Below are positions 1 through 8,001 of a DNA stretch of 26,377 nt, in pieces. The translations under genes were made by a program, and so were the position numbers. The notes under the pieces are model-generated. The model ran no database searches, had not been told where the DNA came from, and saw nothing but the letters and a program-made list of their open reading frames with translations. Source of the DNA: Deltaproteobacteria bacterium (lineage in GTDB: Bacteria; Desulfobacterota; Desulfobulbia; Desulfobulbales; BM004); NCBI GenBank assembly GCA_019312685.1, contig JAFDCR010000002.1, positions 1 to 26,377 of the forward strand, given 5' to 3'. Position 1 is the first letter of the stretch, and the number at the start of each line of letters is the position of its first letter.

Positions 1-2319
1 CGTCTGCTGCCGCTGGCTGAAGAGGCGGTCCGTATCGAAGCCTTTATGTGCATCGAAATGGAGCAGCACCGCTTCAAGGATATTACCCTGGCCGTCTATC
101 GCAGGCTGAAGCAGAACGGGCACCTCAAAAAATATCCCTATCTTGGCGTTGTGCTGCAGAGCTATCTAAAGGAAAGCGGCCAGGACCTGGAGGATCTGCT
201 CGCCTGGGCGAGAACGGAAAATATCCCTGTTTCCGTCCGGCTGGTCAAGGGCGCCTACTGGGAGTATGAAACAGTGGTCGCTGCCGCCAACGGCTGGTCG
301 GCGCCGGTCTTCATGCGCAAGGCCGAAACCGATGCCAACTTCGAGGCCATGGCCGCCACCCTGCTCGCCAACCACGAGATGTGCCACCTGGCCTGCGCTT
401 CCCATAACATCCGCTCCATTGCCGCAGTGCAGGAAATGGCCGCATCGTTAAAGGTGCCGGAGGAACGCTGCGAATTCCAGATGCTCTACGGCATGGCCGG
501 CCCGGTCCGGCGGGCCGTGCTGCAGTCAACCGGCCGGCTGCGGCTCTACGGTCCATACGGCCCACTGCTGCCGGGCATGGGCTATCTGGTCCGGCGGCTC
601 CTGGAAAATACCTCAAACCAGTCCTTTCTGCGGCAGCGTTTCTCCGAGGGTTTGGAGACGGAGCAGTTGCTGGAGAATCCTACCAAGGCTGACGGGTTGA
701 CGCCAGAGGAAGAAAAACCTGCAACAACTCCTTCCCCGGCTGTTCTTTCCCCTTTCTACAACGAGCCGGCCGCCGACTTCAGCAGAAAAGAGGTTCGCGA
801 TGCCTTCCCGAAAGCAATCGCGACAATGCGGCAGCAGGGCAGTAGTCACTATCCTCTGCTGATCGACAATAAAGAGATGGAGACCTCTGATATTATTCAA
901 TCCTTCAACCCGGCCGACCCACAGGAGACTGTCGGCAGGGTGGCCCTGGCCGGCCCGGCCGAGATTGACCAGGCGGTGGCGGCCGCTGCCAGGGCCCTAC
1001 CGAAGTGGCGGGCAACCCCGGCGGAAGAGCGGGCCGCCTGCCTGTTCCGGGTTGCGGAGCTGCTGCGCAAAGAAATCTACGAACTGGCAGCCCTGGAGAT
1101 CCTCGAAGTCGGCAAGCAATGGCACGAGGCCCATGGTGACCTCACCGAAGCCATCGACTTCTGCGAGTACTACGGCCGCGAGATGCTGCGGCTGGAAGCG
1201 AAAAGCAGCGCCCTCCTGTCGATGCCCGGCGAAGCAAATCGCTATTTCTACAGGGCAAAGGGAATTGGCGCAGTGATCGCGCCCTGGAATTTTCCCATTG
1301 CCATCAGCTGCGGTATGTGCGCCGCAACCCTGGTCACCGGCAACTGCGTCCTGTACAAACCCTCAGGCCTGTCGCCGGTCTGCGGCGCCAGGCTTGCCGG
1401 GATCTTCCGGGAAGCAGGACTGCCGGCCGGAGTCTTCAATTTCGTGCCCTGCCGTGGCGGGGAGGTCGGAGATTACCTCGTTTCCCACCCCGGCATCCAT
1501 CTCATTGCCTTCACCGGTTCAGTGGAAACTGGAGAACGAATCATCCGGCTCACTTCTGAACGGGCTGCCGGGCAGCACCATCTGAAAAAAGTCATCGCCG
1601 AGATGGGGGGCAAGAACGCAATCATCGTGGACGAGGACGCCGACCTCGACGAGGCGGTCCCGGCAGTGCTGCGCTCCGCCTTCGGCTTTCAGGGCCAGAA
1701 ATGTTCAGCCTGCTCGCGCGTCATTATCGTGGGATCGGGGTACGACCGTTTTGTTGAACGTCTGACCGAAGCGGCCCGGTCCCTGTCAATCGGACCGGCG
1801 GAGAATCCGGCCCATGTCATGGGTCCGGTGGTTGACCGGCAGGCCCGGGATAAAATCCTATCCTACGTGGAGCTGGCCCGGGAGGAAGGGGAGATTCTTT
1901 ACCAGAGCACGGTACCGGAGGACGGCTGGTATGTACCCCTGACCCTGGTGGGCAATATCACGGTGCAGGACAGGATAGCCCGGGAGGAAATTTTCGGGCC
2001 GGTCCTTGCCCTGATGCAGGCGCAGACCTTTACCGAGGCCGTGGCCAAAGCCAATGCGACTGCCTTTGGTCTGACAGGCGGCGTCTTCAGCCGAAGCCCT
2101 GTCAACCTCGCCCTGGCCGCTCGGGAGTTCCGGGTCGGCAACCTCTATCTGAATCGCGTCATCACCGGGGCCCTGGTCGGACGGCAGCCCTTCGGCGGCT
2201 TCAAGATGTCGGGCATCGGCTCCAAAGCCGGCGGCCCGGATTATCTGCTGCAGTTCGTCGATCCGGTGACGGTCAGCGAGAATACCATGCGGCGGGGCTT
2301 TGCGCCGGAAGTGAAATAA
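1..2319 (+). CDS. putA: Bifunctional proline dehydrogenase / delta-1-pyrroline-5-carboxylate dehydrogenase (PutA type), 5' end cut off
   Basis: Oxidises proline to glutamate in two steps, using FAD and then NAD+. The frame is open from base 1, so the first ATG (46) is internal and 772 C-terminal residues are present. Fragment residues 80-90 (RLVKGAYWEYE), 158-166 (EFQMLYGMA) and about 181-211 (RLYGPYGPLLPGMGYLVRRL onward) are proline dehydrogenase barrel motifs. From about residue 280 an aldehyde dehydrogenase domain follows: PWNFP at 428, an FTGS cofactor-loop motif, EMGGKN with the general-base Glu, catalytic Cys568 in GQKCSA, and EEIFGPV. The C-terminus (QPFGGFKMSGIGSKAGG) is typical. No DNA-binding domain is visible, but the N-terminus is missing. 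The gene is strongly GC-biased at third positions compared with its neighbours. It is followed by an intrinsic terminator, so it ends its own transcript. Confidence 0.95.
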   Translation, partial: RLLPLAEEAVRIEAFMCIEMEQHRFKDITLAVYRRLKQNGHLKKYPYLGVVLQSYLKESGQDLEDLLAWARTENIPVSVRLVKGAYWEYETVVAAANGWSAPVFMRKAETDANFEAMAATLLANHEMCHLACASHNIRSIAAVQEMAASLKVPEERCEFQMLYGMAGPVRRAVLQSTGRLRLYGPYGPLLPGMGYLVRRLLENTSNQSFLRQRFSEGLETEQLLENPTKADGLTPEEEKPATTPSPAVLSPFYNEPAADFSRKEVRDAFPKAIATMRQQGSSHYPLLIDNKEMETSDIIQSFNPADPQETVGRVALAGPAEIDQAVAAAARALPKWRATPAEERAACLFRVAELLRKEIYELAALEILEVGKQWHEAHGDLTEAIDFCEYYGREMLRLEAKSSALLSMPGEANRYFYRAKGIGAVIAPWNFPIAISCGMCAATLVTGNCVLYKPSGLSPVCGARLAGIFREAGLPAGVFNFVPCRGGEVGDYLVSHPGIHLIAFTGSVETGERIIRLTSERAAGQHHLKKVIAEMGGKNAIIVDEDADLDEAVPAVLRSAFGFQGQKCSACSRVIIVGSGYDRFVERLTEAARSLSIGPAENPAHVMGPVVDRQARDKILSYVELAREEGEILYQSTVPEDGWYVPLTLVGNITVQDRIAREEIFGPVLALMQAQTFTEAVAKANATAFGLTGGVFSRSPVNLALAAREFRVGNLYLNRVITGALVGRQPFGGFKMSGIGSKAGGPDYLLQFVDPVTVSENTMRRGFAPEVK

Positions 2320-2348
2320 GAGAATTGAATCCGGGAAAAGAGATAATT

Positions 2349-2391
2349 TGGGGCAGGTTGGTTTAACATAGTCAACCCCATTTTGTATTTT
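2349..2391 (+). terminator. Intrinsic terminator after putA
   Basis: A GC-rich stem can form from TGGGG (2349-2353) plus TTG (2358-2360), pairing with CAA plus CCCCA (2373-2380) with a CAGG bulge. An alternative inner pairing is GGTTG/CAACC (2356-2360/2373-2377). It is followed directly by TTTTGTATTTT. It lies 30 bases past the putA stop. Confidence 0.65.
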
Positions 2392-2450
2392 AAGCTCTTT
2401 TGAATCGGTGATGTAAGGAGCCCTGTTTTATTTCTATATTTATCCATGTA

Positions 2451-3266
2451 TTACCAGGAATCAGCGACCTGCGGCACCTTCTCTCTTTCAAGCAAAACTA
2501 AGGCATCTTCCGAACAGGTCGGCCGACAGATGCCGCAACCGTAACAGTTGCGGACTTCGATATTACATTTCCCCAAACCACGGTCAAAGCGCACCGCATC
2601 GAAAGGGCATCGTTTCAAGCACTGGCAGCAACCCTTGCAGCGGTCATGATCTATAATCGCCACATACTCCCCTTTCCACATAACCTTGGCCAATTTCTTC
2701 CGGTACTGAAACAGGTAAGCCATGCAATCCTGGTCACAGTTGCAGACGGCCCCGATAAAAGGCGTCTGAAAGGTCCAGACACTATGGGTCAGGCCCTCGG
2801 TATCAAGATGTTTTATTTCCTTTTTTGCCTCGGCGGCAGTAATTCTGTCGAACTGACTGAAATCAGGGACATCTTTCAAAATATGGGTCGTGTCCATCCC
2901 TACTGCATAGCAGACACGTGTTTCAACACCTGAATTGATTCTGCGGCAGATGCACGGCAGGCGGACAACGGAATTCACCCCATCAAGTATATATTCTACA
3001 TCCTCAATTGGTAAAACCTGGCCGAAATGGGTCTTTTTCTGATGATGGGTGATCCATGGATAGATCAGGGAAGAATATATATACGGAATCCTTTTTTTCC
3101 ACTTTTCGGCACGAACCAGACCATCATGCAAACTCTGGGCAAAGTTGCTTAGATAATTCTTTAGTTTTTTGTCTGTACTGACCTGCAGGAACAGCTCACG
3201 GGTATAGTTGGTCATATTCCTATACCATTTCTTGCCCTCCCCATGATTTATACAGAATTCACACAT
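2451..3266 (-). CDS. Cysteine-rich 4Fe-4S dicluster protein, function unknown
   Basis: A 271-residue protein with 18 cysteines, probably an electron-transfer or redox-sensing protein. The last 67 residues form a bacterial ferredoxin fold with two clusters: RCKGCCQCLKRCP (CxxCxxCxxxCP) and NCYGCGICRPTC (CxxCxxCxxxC). The N-terminal about 200 residues carry more cysteine motifs: MCEFC at the start, PCICRR and RVCYAVG near the middle, and CNCDQDC before the ferredoxin domain, so a further metal site is possible. No signal peptide or membrane segment is visible, so it is probably cytoplasmic. I keep the first ATG because it includes the CxxC pair; the ribosome-binding site is weak (GAGTAGG directly upstream), and Met17 is the alternative. 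It is transcribed alone and convergent with putA. The ferredoxin fold is certain, the partner is not known. Confidence 0.85.
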   Translation of the reverse strand: MCEFCINHGEGKKWYRNMTNYTRELFLQVSTDKKLKNYLSNFAQSLHDGLVRAEKWKKRIPYIYSSLIYPWITHHQKKTHFGQVLPIEDVEYILDGVNSVVRLPCICRRINSGVETRVCYAVGMDTTHILKDVPDFSQFDRITAAEAKKEIKHLDTEGLTHSVWTFQTPFIGAVCNCDQDCMAYLFQYRKKLAKVMWKGEYVAIIDHDRCKGCCQCLKRCPFDAVRFDRGLGKCNIEVRNCYGCGICRPTCSEDALVLLEREKVPQVADSW

Positions 3267-3723
3267 CCTACTCTACGCCTGTTTTCCCGCTGTTTGGCGA
3301 GTTATTATCCTTTATGGTTCTCTGTGCCTCTTACCTTTCAAACAGCAACTTCAATATATTGCAACAGATTTAAAAATCACGCTTAATCCTCCAGCATAGC
3401 TGGTGAATCCCAGCCATTAGGCGGAAAAGAGTTGTCAGGCAGCCTATTCAAGAATCAGTTCCTGTGAAAGGCGCAGGTCCGGTAAAATGTGATACTGAAA
3501 TTGATGATCACGACCGCGCTGGTCATTACCATTATTTTCGGCTGTAAGCGCATATTCTAATTAAACTGAAAAATATGAATTGGCAACCATACGACTAACC
3601 AGCCGGAATCATATGAGCAATATTTCATCCAGGTCTTCTCATTATTTTCTATTTTATGCCGGGTTAACGGATTTTTTTACTTCAAGGCAAATATATATGG
3701 AGGGAACTAACATTGTATTATAC

Positions 3724-3752
3724 TTGTAAATTTTCCCTAAGGAAGCTAGATT
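3724..3752 (+). promoter_or_regulatory. Candidate sigma-70 promoter for the amidohydrolase operon
   Basis: TTGTAA (3724-3729), a 17-bp spacer, then TAGATT (3747-3752). This would give a leader of about 170 nt containing both downstream inverted repeats. In such AT-rich DNA a match of this quality can arise by chance. Confidence 0.3.
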
Positions 3753-3801
3753 ATCCGGTTAACCGCTTATAGTTTATATGTTTATGTGCCTCTTAACTCT
3801 T

Positions 3802-3824
3802 TACAGGTAATAACAATACCTGTA
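3802..3824. promoter_or_regulatory. Inverted repeat, 8-bp arms with 7-nt spacer
   Basis: TACAGGTA (3802-3809) and TACCTGTA (3817-3824) are perfect inverse complements. The 23-bp dyad has the size of a dimeric repressor operator and could equally be a leader hairpin. It lies 103 bases before the amidohydrolase start. Confidence 0.45.
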
Positions 3825-3829
3825 GCAGA

Positions 3830-3856
3830 AGGTGAAGGAAGTATTTTTCTTCACCT
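3830..3856. promoter_or_regulatory. Inverted repeat / hairpin, 8-bp arms with 11-nt loop
   Basis: AGGTGAAG (3830-3837) and CTTCACCT (3849-3856) pair perfectly. It starts 6 bases after the previous dyad and 71 bases before the amidohydrolase start. No U-run follows, so it is not a simple terminator; a leader hairpin or operator is possible. Confidence 0.45.
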
Positions 3857-3926
3857 GCGAATTGTATAGAAGCACATATGTTTATTTACTGTCTGCCCCA
3901 AGGCAGCGATACAGGACGCTCCTGAA

Positions 3927-5165
3927 ATGGATGAGATAAAAATTGAACAGTCGCAGTTCCTCCCGGATACACAACTGGTTGAATGGATGCGGGATATCCG
4001 CCGAACCATCCACCAATACCCGGAACTGGGGAATGAGGAACACCGGACCCAGCGCTATATCTGTGAAAAATTAAAGGAACTCAACATCCCCTTCCGGACC
4101 GAAGGTTTCCATACCGGCATAGTAGCAACAATTGATTCTTCCACTGCCGATGACACTGAGGAAAAGCCCTGTGTAGCCCTACGTGCCGACCTGGACGGGC
4201 TGCCGGTTGAGGAAAAGACCGGTCTTGCCTTTGCCTCGAAAGTTCCCGGCATCATGCATGCCTGCGGACATGACGGCCATGTGGCCATGCTCCTTGGAGC
4301 CGCCTCCATGCTGCGCCATACTGAACTTCCGGGCAGAGTGGTACTCCTTTTTCAGCCGGCTGAAGAAGACGGGGACGGCGCCCTGCATATGATTGAAGAC
4401 GGTGGTCTTGCAGGGATACAGGCTATATTTGCCGGCCATATCGACCGCCATTTTAATGTCGGCCAGATTGCCGCTGAACCGGGTCTGATCTGCGCCTATA
4501 CCGACAAATTCCAGATAAAAGTATGCGGCCGCGGCGGTCATGCGGCCCGGCCGCATGAAACCATTGACGCCATTGTGGTCGCCAGTCTGCTTGTCATGAG
4601 CATTCAGACCCTGGTATCACGTGAAATAAATCCATCCTATCCCACGGTTGTCAGTGTGGGGCGTTTCAGCGGCGGCACCGCTTATAATGTCATTGCCGAA
4701 GAGGCCATACTGGAAGGAACCATCCGGGCAACTCATCCGGATATCAGGGCCAAAATCATTGACGGACTCGAGAGGATGGTCGGGGCCATGGACGGATTAT
4801 ACAACGCCAAGACCACCATCCGCTTCCGGGGCGGTCTGCCTCCGGTTATCAATCATCCTGTTGCCGCCCAAATTGCCCGAAAGGCGGCAAAAAAGATTGT
4901 CGGCAAGGAAAGCGTTATGAAGCAGATGCATCCGAGCCTGGGTGGTGAAGATTTTTCCTACTTTCTCCAGAAGGTCCCCGGTTGTCTTGTCCGTTTCGGG
5001 GCCGGGCATCCTGATCTTCCCAATATACCGGCCCACAGCCCCTTCTTTGATTTTGACGAAGGCGTTCTGCCGATCGGCGCAGCATTTCTCGCCCAGGTAG
5101 CCCTGCAGGCCCTGCGGGACAAGGAGCTTTTTACCTGTTCGCAGGTCAGCCCCGCAATAAAGTAA
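3927..5165 (+). CDS. M20-family metallo-amidohydrolase (N-acyl amino acid / hippurate hydrolase-like)
   Basis: A 412-residue cytoplasmic metallohydrolase of the M20D (IAA-amino-acid/hippurate hydrolase) type, which cleaves the amide bond of N-acylated amino acids. Metal-binding motifs are visible: HACGHDGH at residues 111-118 with Cys113 and His115, FQPAEED from 142 with the catalytic/metal Glu pair 146-147, a GH at the AGHIDRHF segment, the GRGGHAARPHET dimerisation-domain motif, and GGEDFSYF near the C-terminus. Length is normal for the family. The ATG has only a distant AGGA (3913-3916). It is the first gene of a same-strand group with the GCS2 ligase 34 bp downstream, suggesting a shared transcript. 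The physiological acyl substrate cannot be read from the sequence; cleavage of a gamma-glutamyl or N-acyl peptide conjugate is an inference from neighbours. Confidence 0.9.
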   Translation: MDEIKIEQSQFLPDTQLVEWMRDIRRTIHQYPELGNEEHRTQRYICEKLKELNIPFRTEGFHTGIVATIDSSTADDTEEKPCVALRADLDGLPVEEKTGLAFASKVPGIMHACGHDGHVAMLLGAASMLRHTELPGRVVLLFQPAEEDGDGALHMIEDGGLAGIQAIFAGHIDRHFNVGQIAAEPGLICAYTDKFQIKVCGRGGHAARPHETIDAIVVASLLVMSIQTLVSREINPSYPTVVSVGRFSGGTAYNVIAEEAILEGTIRATHPDIRAKIIDGLERMVGAMDGLYNAKTTIRFRGGLPPVINHPVAAQIARKAAKKIVGKESVMKQMHPSLGGEDFSYFLQKVPGCLVRFGAGHPDLPNIPAHSPFFDFDEGVLPIGAAFLAQVALQALRDKELFTCSQVSPAIK

Positions 5166-5199
5166 AAAAAACCTGACCATTGAACAGAGAGAGAAAAGG

Positions 5200-6312
5200 A
5201 TGACAGATGATAAACAGATAGAGTTTCAGACCAGCAGACCATTTACCCTGGGGGTTGAGATTGAACTCCAGGTTCTGGATAAAAATGATCTGAACCTTGT
5301 CCCCAAAGGACCTGACATCCTGGCCATGGTGCCGGCGGAACTGCAGGAGCGCATCAAAAGAGAATTCATCCGTTCCATGATCGAAATCAATACCGAAGTC
5401 TGCAGCGATATGGAACAGGTAAAGGAAAACCTGAACAATCTGATCAAAAAGGCAGAGGATCTAGCTGCGGCAAACAACTGCATTCTCTTTGCCACCAGCC
5501 TTCATCCCTTTGCCAAGTACAGCGATCAGGAACTTTCCTCGCATCCCCGCTACAGCCGTATCATGAATGACCTGCAGCTGGTAGGCAGAAGGTTCATTAC
5601 CCAGGGGCTTCATGTCCATGTCGGCATGGAGGATCATGAATCAGCCATCAGGGTATGCGACAGCATCCGTCTCTTCCTTCCCATACTTCTGGCCCTGACC
5701 TGTTCCTCGCCTTATTACGAAGGAATCGATACCGGCCTCCATTCATACAGGGCCAAGCTGTTTGAGGCCCTGCCCCTGGCCGGGATGCCCGATGAACTCG
5801 GAAGCTGGGACAAGTACATTGAGATGGTCAACCTGCTTACCAACACAGGGATAATCAGTGAGGTCCGCGATCTGTGGTGGGACGTCCGCCCGCATCCCGA
5901 CTTCGGCACCATTGAAATCCGCATCTGCGACCTGCCGTCCACCTTTAACGAGATCCTTGCCATTGTGGCCCTGATTCAGGGACTTGTGGTCAATATAACC
6001 GAATCCGACAAGCACCTGAACCCCAACATGCAGGTCCTGAAGAGCAACAAATGGCAGGCCGCCCGCTACGGCCTGGAAGGCAGGTTCGTTTACCCCCTGC
6101 TGCAGAAAAAAATATCCATGAAGGAGGCTGCCGCTGAAATATTTGCCAAGGCTGCCCCTGCAATGGAAAAACTGGGTACAAGTCATTACCTCTCTGTGCT
6201 TCAGCGGATTACCGAATCAGGGACAAGTTCGAGCCGGCAAAGAAATATCTTCAACAGGCAGAATGATTTTACCGCAATAATCAAGGAACTGTACCCGAAA
6301 TTCTGGCAATGA
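5200..6312 (+). CDS. GCS2-family carboxylate-amine ligase (YbdK-like glutamate--cysteine ligase homologue)
   Basis: A 370-residue member of the glutamate-cysteine ligase family 2. Family members use ATP to join the gamma-carboxylate of glutamate to an amine such as cysteine; YbdK itself has weak glutamate-cysteine ligase activity. Seen motifs are FTLGVEIELQVLD at the N-terminus (metal/ATP-binding Glu residues), GLHVHVGM in the middle, and WWDVRPHPDFGTIEIRICD before the C-terminal third. Length fits the family. It follows the amidohydrolase by 34 bp with a GAGAGA stretch before the ATG, and its TGA overlaps the next ATG by four bases (ATGA), implying translational coupling to gamma-glutamyltransferase. 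A ligase forming gamma-glutamyl bonds beside an enzyme that cleaves them suggests gamma-glutamyl compound metabolism. The exact amine partner is unknown. Confidence 0.88.
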   Translation: MTDDKQIEFQTSRPFTLGVEIELQVLDKNDLNLVPKGPDILAMVPAELQERIKREFIRSMIEINTEVCSDMEQVKENLNNLIKKAEDLAAANNCILFATSLHPFAKYSDQELSSHPRYSRIMNDLQLVGRRFITQGLHVHVGMEDHESAIRVCDSIRLFLPILLALTCSSPYYEGIDTGLHSYRAKLFEALPLAGMPDELGSWDKYIEMVNLLTNTGIISEVRDLWWDVRPHPDFGTIEIRICDLPSTFNEILAIVALIQGLVVNITESDKHLNPNMQVLKSNKWQAARYGLEGRFVYPLLQKKISMKEAAAEIFAKAAPAMEKLGTSHYLSVLQRITESGTSSSRQRNIFNRQNDFTAIIKELYPKFWQ

Positions 6313-7808
6313 AAAAACTCAACAAAGCAATAGTAGCTACCGGGCATCCCCTGGTGAGCAATGCGGCCATAGAAATTTTACAACAGGGGGGCAATGCTTT
6401 TGACGCCACAGTCGGTGCGGGATTTGCAGGAGCGGTGGCGGAACAGACCCTTACCAGCCTCGGCGGCGGCGGTTTCCTGCTGGCCCGGACAAATGGAGGA
6501 AAGGAGGTCCTTTTTGACTTTTTCACTGATACCCCGGGCAGAGGGCTTGACAGCAGCGAACTTGAACCCCACTTCTTTCCGGTTACCATCCACTTCCCCG
6601 GCTCCGACCAGGATTTTAATATCGGCCTCGGTTCGGTTGCCGTGCCGGGTAACCTCAAGGGATTTCTCCATGTCCATAAACGGCTCGGCCGGCTTCCTCT
6701 CGAGGAAATCCTGCAGCCGGCAATCCATCTTGCCAGAGACGGGCTTGAACTCAACGATTGGCAGGGATATTTTCTTAATCTCCTGGAACCTATCATGACC
6801 TATTCCCCTGAGGGGAGAAAACTGTATACTATCAATGGAAAATGCGCCAAGCAGGGTGACCATATAACCAACCCTGAAATCGGTGATTTTCTCTCAAACC
6901 TGCCGGGGGATCAGGGCGAGAATTTTTATAATGGAGATCTGGCCAAAACCATTGAAAAGAATATGCGGTCCGGCCAGGGGTTGTTGACAGCTGCAGATCT
7001 CGCGGCATACCAGGTGATTGAACGCACCCCCCTTTCCATCGGTTACCGTGATTACACCCTGTTAACAAACCCGTTTCCCTCCATGGGCGGCTCTCTCATC
7101 GGCCTGGCGCTTTCCCTCCTGGAAACCCAGGATACAGCAAAGCTCAAATACCATTCACCAGCCCATGCCCTGCAGACTGCCAAGCTGATGACCGAAGTTG
7201 AATTGCTGCGCGAAAAAGGCATAAATGCAGTTTCTCTGGAACAATCCGGAGAAAGGTTGCGTCTGTTTTCCCGCGGCACAACCCATATAAGTGTTGCCGA
7301 TGGTGAAGGCAATGTCGCAAGTATGACCTGTTCAAACGGAGAAGGTTCCGGATATTTTGTTCCGGGTACCGGCATAATGCTCAATAACATGATGGGTGAG
7401 GATGATCTGCATCCGGAGGGTTTTCATGCCAGTCCTCCGGGCCAGAGGGTATCGTCCATGATGTCCCCCTCCCTGCTGCTGAAAAATGATGCGGTTGAAA
7501 TGGTCATCGGCAGCGGCGGCAGCAAACGGATACGCACTGCAATAACCCAGGTCATAAGTTCCATCGTTGATTTTAACATTCCCGTGCAGGAAGCCGTGGA
7601 AGCCCCACGCATCCACTGGGATGGCGAGATGATGCAGGTTGAACCCGGTTACTCCCAGGACGCAATTAATGTCCTTCAGAAACACTGGCCTGTTAACCTC
7701 TGGAACACCATTGACGTATACTTCGGCGGTGTCCATACCGTACTGCCCGGTATAGCCGGCGGCGGGGATCCCCGCCGGGGAGGCTCGGTAAGGGTGTTAG
7801 AAAAATAA
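6309..7808 (+). CDS. ggt: Gamma-glutamyltransferase family protein, no signal peptide
   Basis: An N-terminal nucleophile hydrolase that moves or hydrolyses gamma-glutamyl groups, for example from glutathione. Expected features are present: the N-terminal GGNAFDATV segment, LGGGGF, and the autoprocessing site at TTHISVADGEGN where Thr324 would become the N-terminus of the small subunit. These are followed by GSGYFVPGTGIMLNNMMGEDDLHP, the substrate-binding GSGGSKRI, and a C-terminal GGDPRRGG. At 499 residues it is shorter than secreted homologues, and it starts directly in the catalytic domain (MKKLNKAIVATGHPLVSNAA) without a hydrophobic leader. It is therefore predicted to be cytoplasmic, unlike classical periplasmic GGT. 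Its ATG overlaps the ligase stop. The stop TAA is also the first three bases of an AT-rich repeat. Confidence 0.92.
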   Translation: MKKLNKAIVATGHPLVSNAAIEILQQGGNAFDATVGAGFAGAVAEQTLTSLGGGGFLLARTNGGKEVLFDFFTDTPGRGLDSSELEPHFFPVTIHFPGSDQDFNIGLGSVAVPGNLKGFLHVHKRLGRLPLEEILQPAIHLARDGLELNDWQGYFLNLLEPIMTYSPEGRKLYTINGKCAKQGDHITNPEIGDFLSNLPGDQGENFYNGDLAKTIEKNMRSGQGLLTAADLAAYQVIERTPLSIGYRDYTLLTNPFPSMGGSLIGLALSLLETQDTAKLKYHSPAHALQTAKLMTEVELLREKGINAVSLEQSGERLRLFSRGTTHISVADGEGNVASMTCSNGEGSGYFVPGTGIMLNNMMGEDDLHPEGFHASPPGQRVSSMMSPSLLLKNDAVEMVIGSGGSKRIRTAITQVISSIVDFNIPVQEAVEAPRIHWDGEMMQVEPGYSQDAINVLQKHWPVNLWNTIDVYFGGVHTVLPGIAGGGDPRRGGSVRVLEK

Positions 7809-7990
7809 TTTTGAATTTTGAGTTTTAAATTCTTAATTATAAAAATACCATCCAACCATAAAGAGGGTTGGTTGAAAGTTAACACAAGGCTTAAAGTTTA
7901 ATCAGAGCCTTTCAATTCAAAATTCAAAATTACTCTTTAAACATAACCAGTTCATTTAATTCAAAACTCATAATTCAAAATTCAAAATTA
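7806..7990 (+). repeat. AT-rich palindromic intergenic repeat, copy 1
   Basis: The left arm begins with the ggt stop (TAATTTTGAATTTTGA, 7806-7821). Its exact 16-bp inverse complement occurs twice on the right, at 7917-7932 and 7975-7990. A small hairpin (CCAACC/GGTTGG, 7852-7857/7866-7871) lies between. The same vocabulary occurs at 10122 and 25613. The spacer carries no gene. Confidence 0.7.
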
Positions 7991-7996
7991 CTCTTT
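7914..7996 (+). repeat. Two 25-bp direct repeats just upstream of yejB
   Basis: Identical 25-bp units occupy 7914-7938 and 7972-7996 (period 58 bp). Each starts AATTCAAAATTC and ends ATTACTCTTT. The second ends five bases before the yejB ATG, so repeat DNA occupies the place where a ribosome-binding site would be. Confidence 0.75.
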
Positions 7997-8001
7997 CAAT
8001 T

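Larger units (their letters stand above)
3267..3926. other. 660-bp intergenic region upstream of the amidohydrolase operon
   Basis: AT-rich divergent spacer between the iron-sulfur gene (-) and the amidohydrolase gene (+). I see no convincing protein gene; the longest suggestive item is a 23-codon hydrophobic ORF at 3489-3560 that I reject. It holds a candidate sigma-70 promoter at 3724-3752 and two successive perfect inverted repeats at 3802-3856. These make the last 200 bases the likely control region of the downstream operon. Confidence 0.6.

Noticed and set aside
3489..3560. A 23-codon hydrophobic ORF (GTG start) resembling a tiny membrane or toxin-like peptide
   Set aside because: No ribosome-binding site, no antisense partner and no conservation evidence; such short ORFs are frequent by chance in AT-rich spacers.
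7760..7777. Perfect 18-bp GC-rich palindrome centred on GGGGATCCCC, near the end of ggt
   Set aside because: It encodes the conserved GGDPRRGG tail of the enzyme, so coding constraint explains it; no U-run follows to make a terminator.
7852..7871. CCAACC/GGTTGG hairpin after ggt as an intrinsic terminator
   Set aside because: Only six base pairs and followed by TTGAAAG rather than a U-run.
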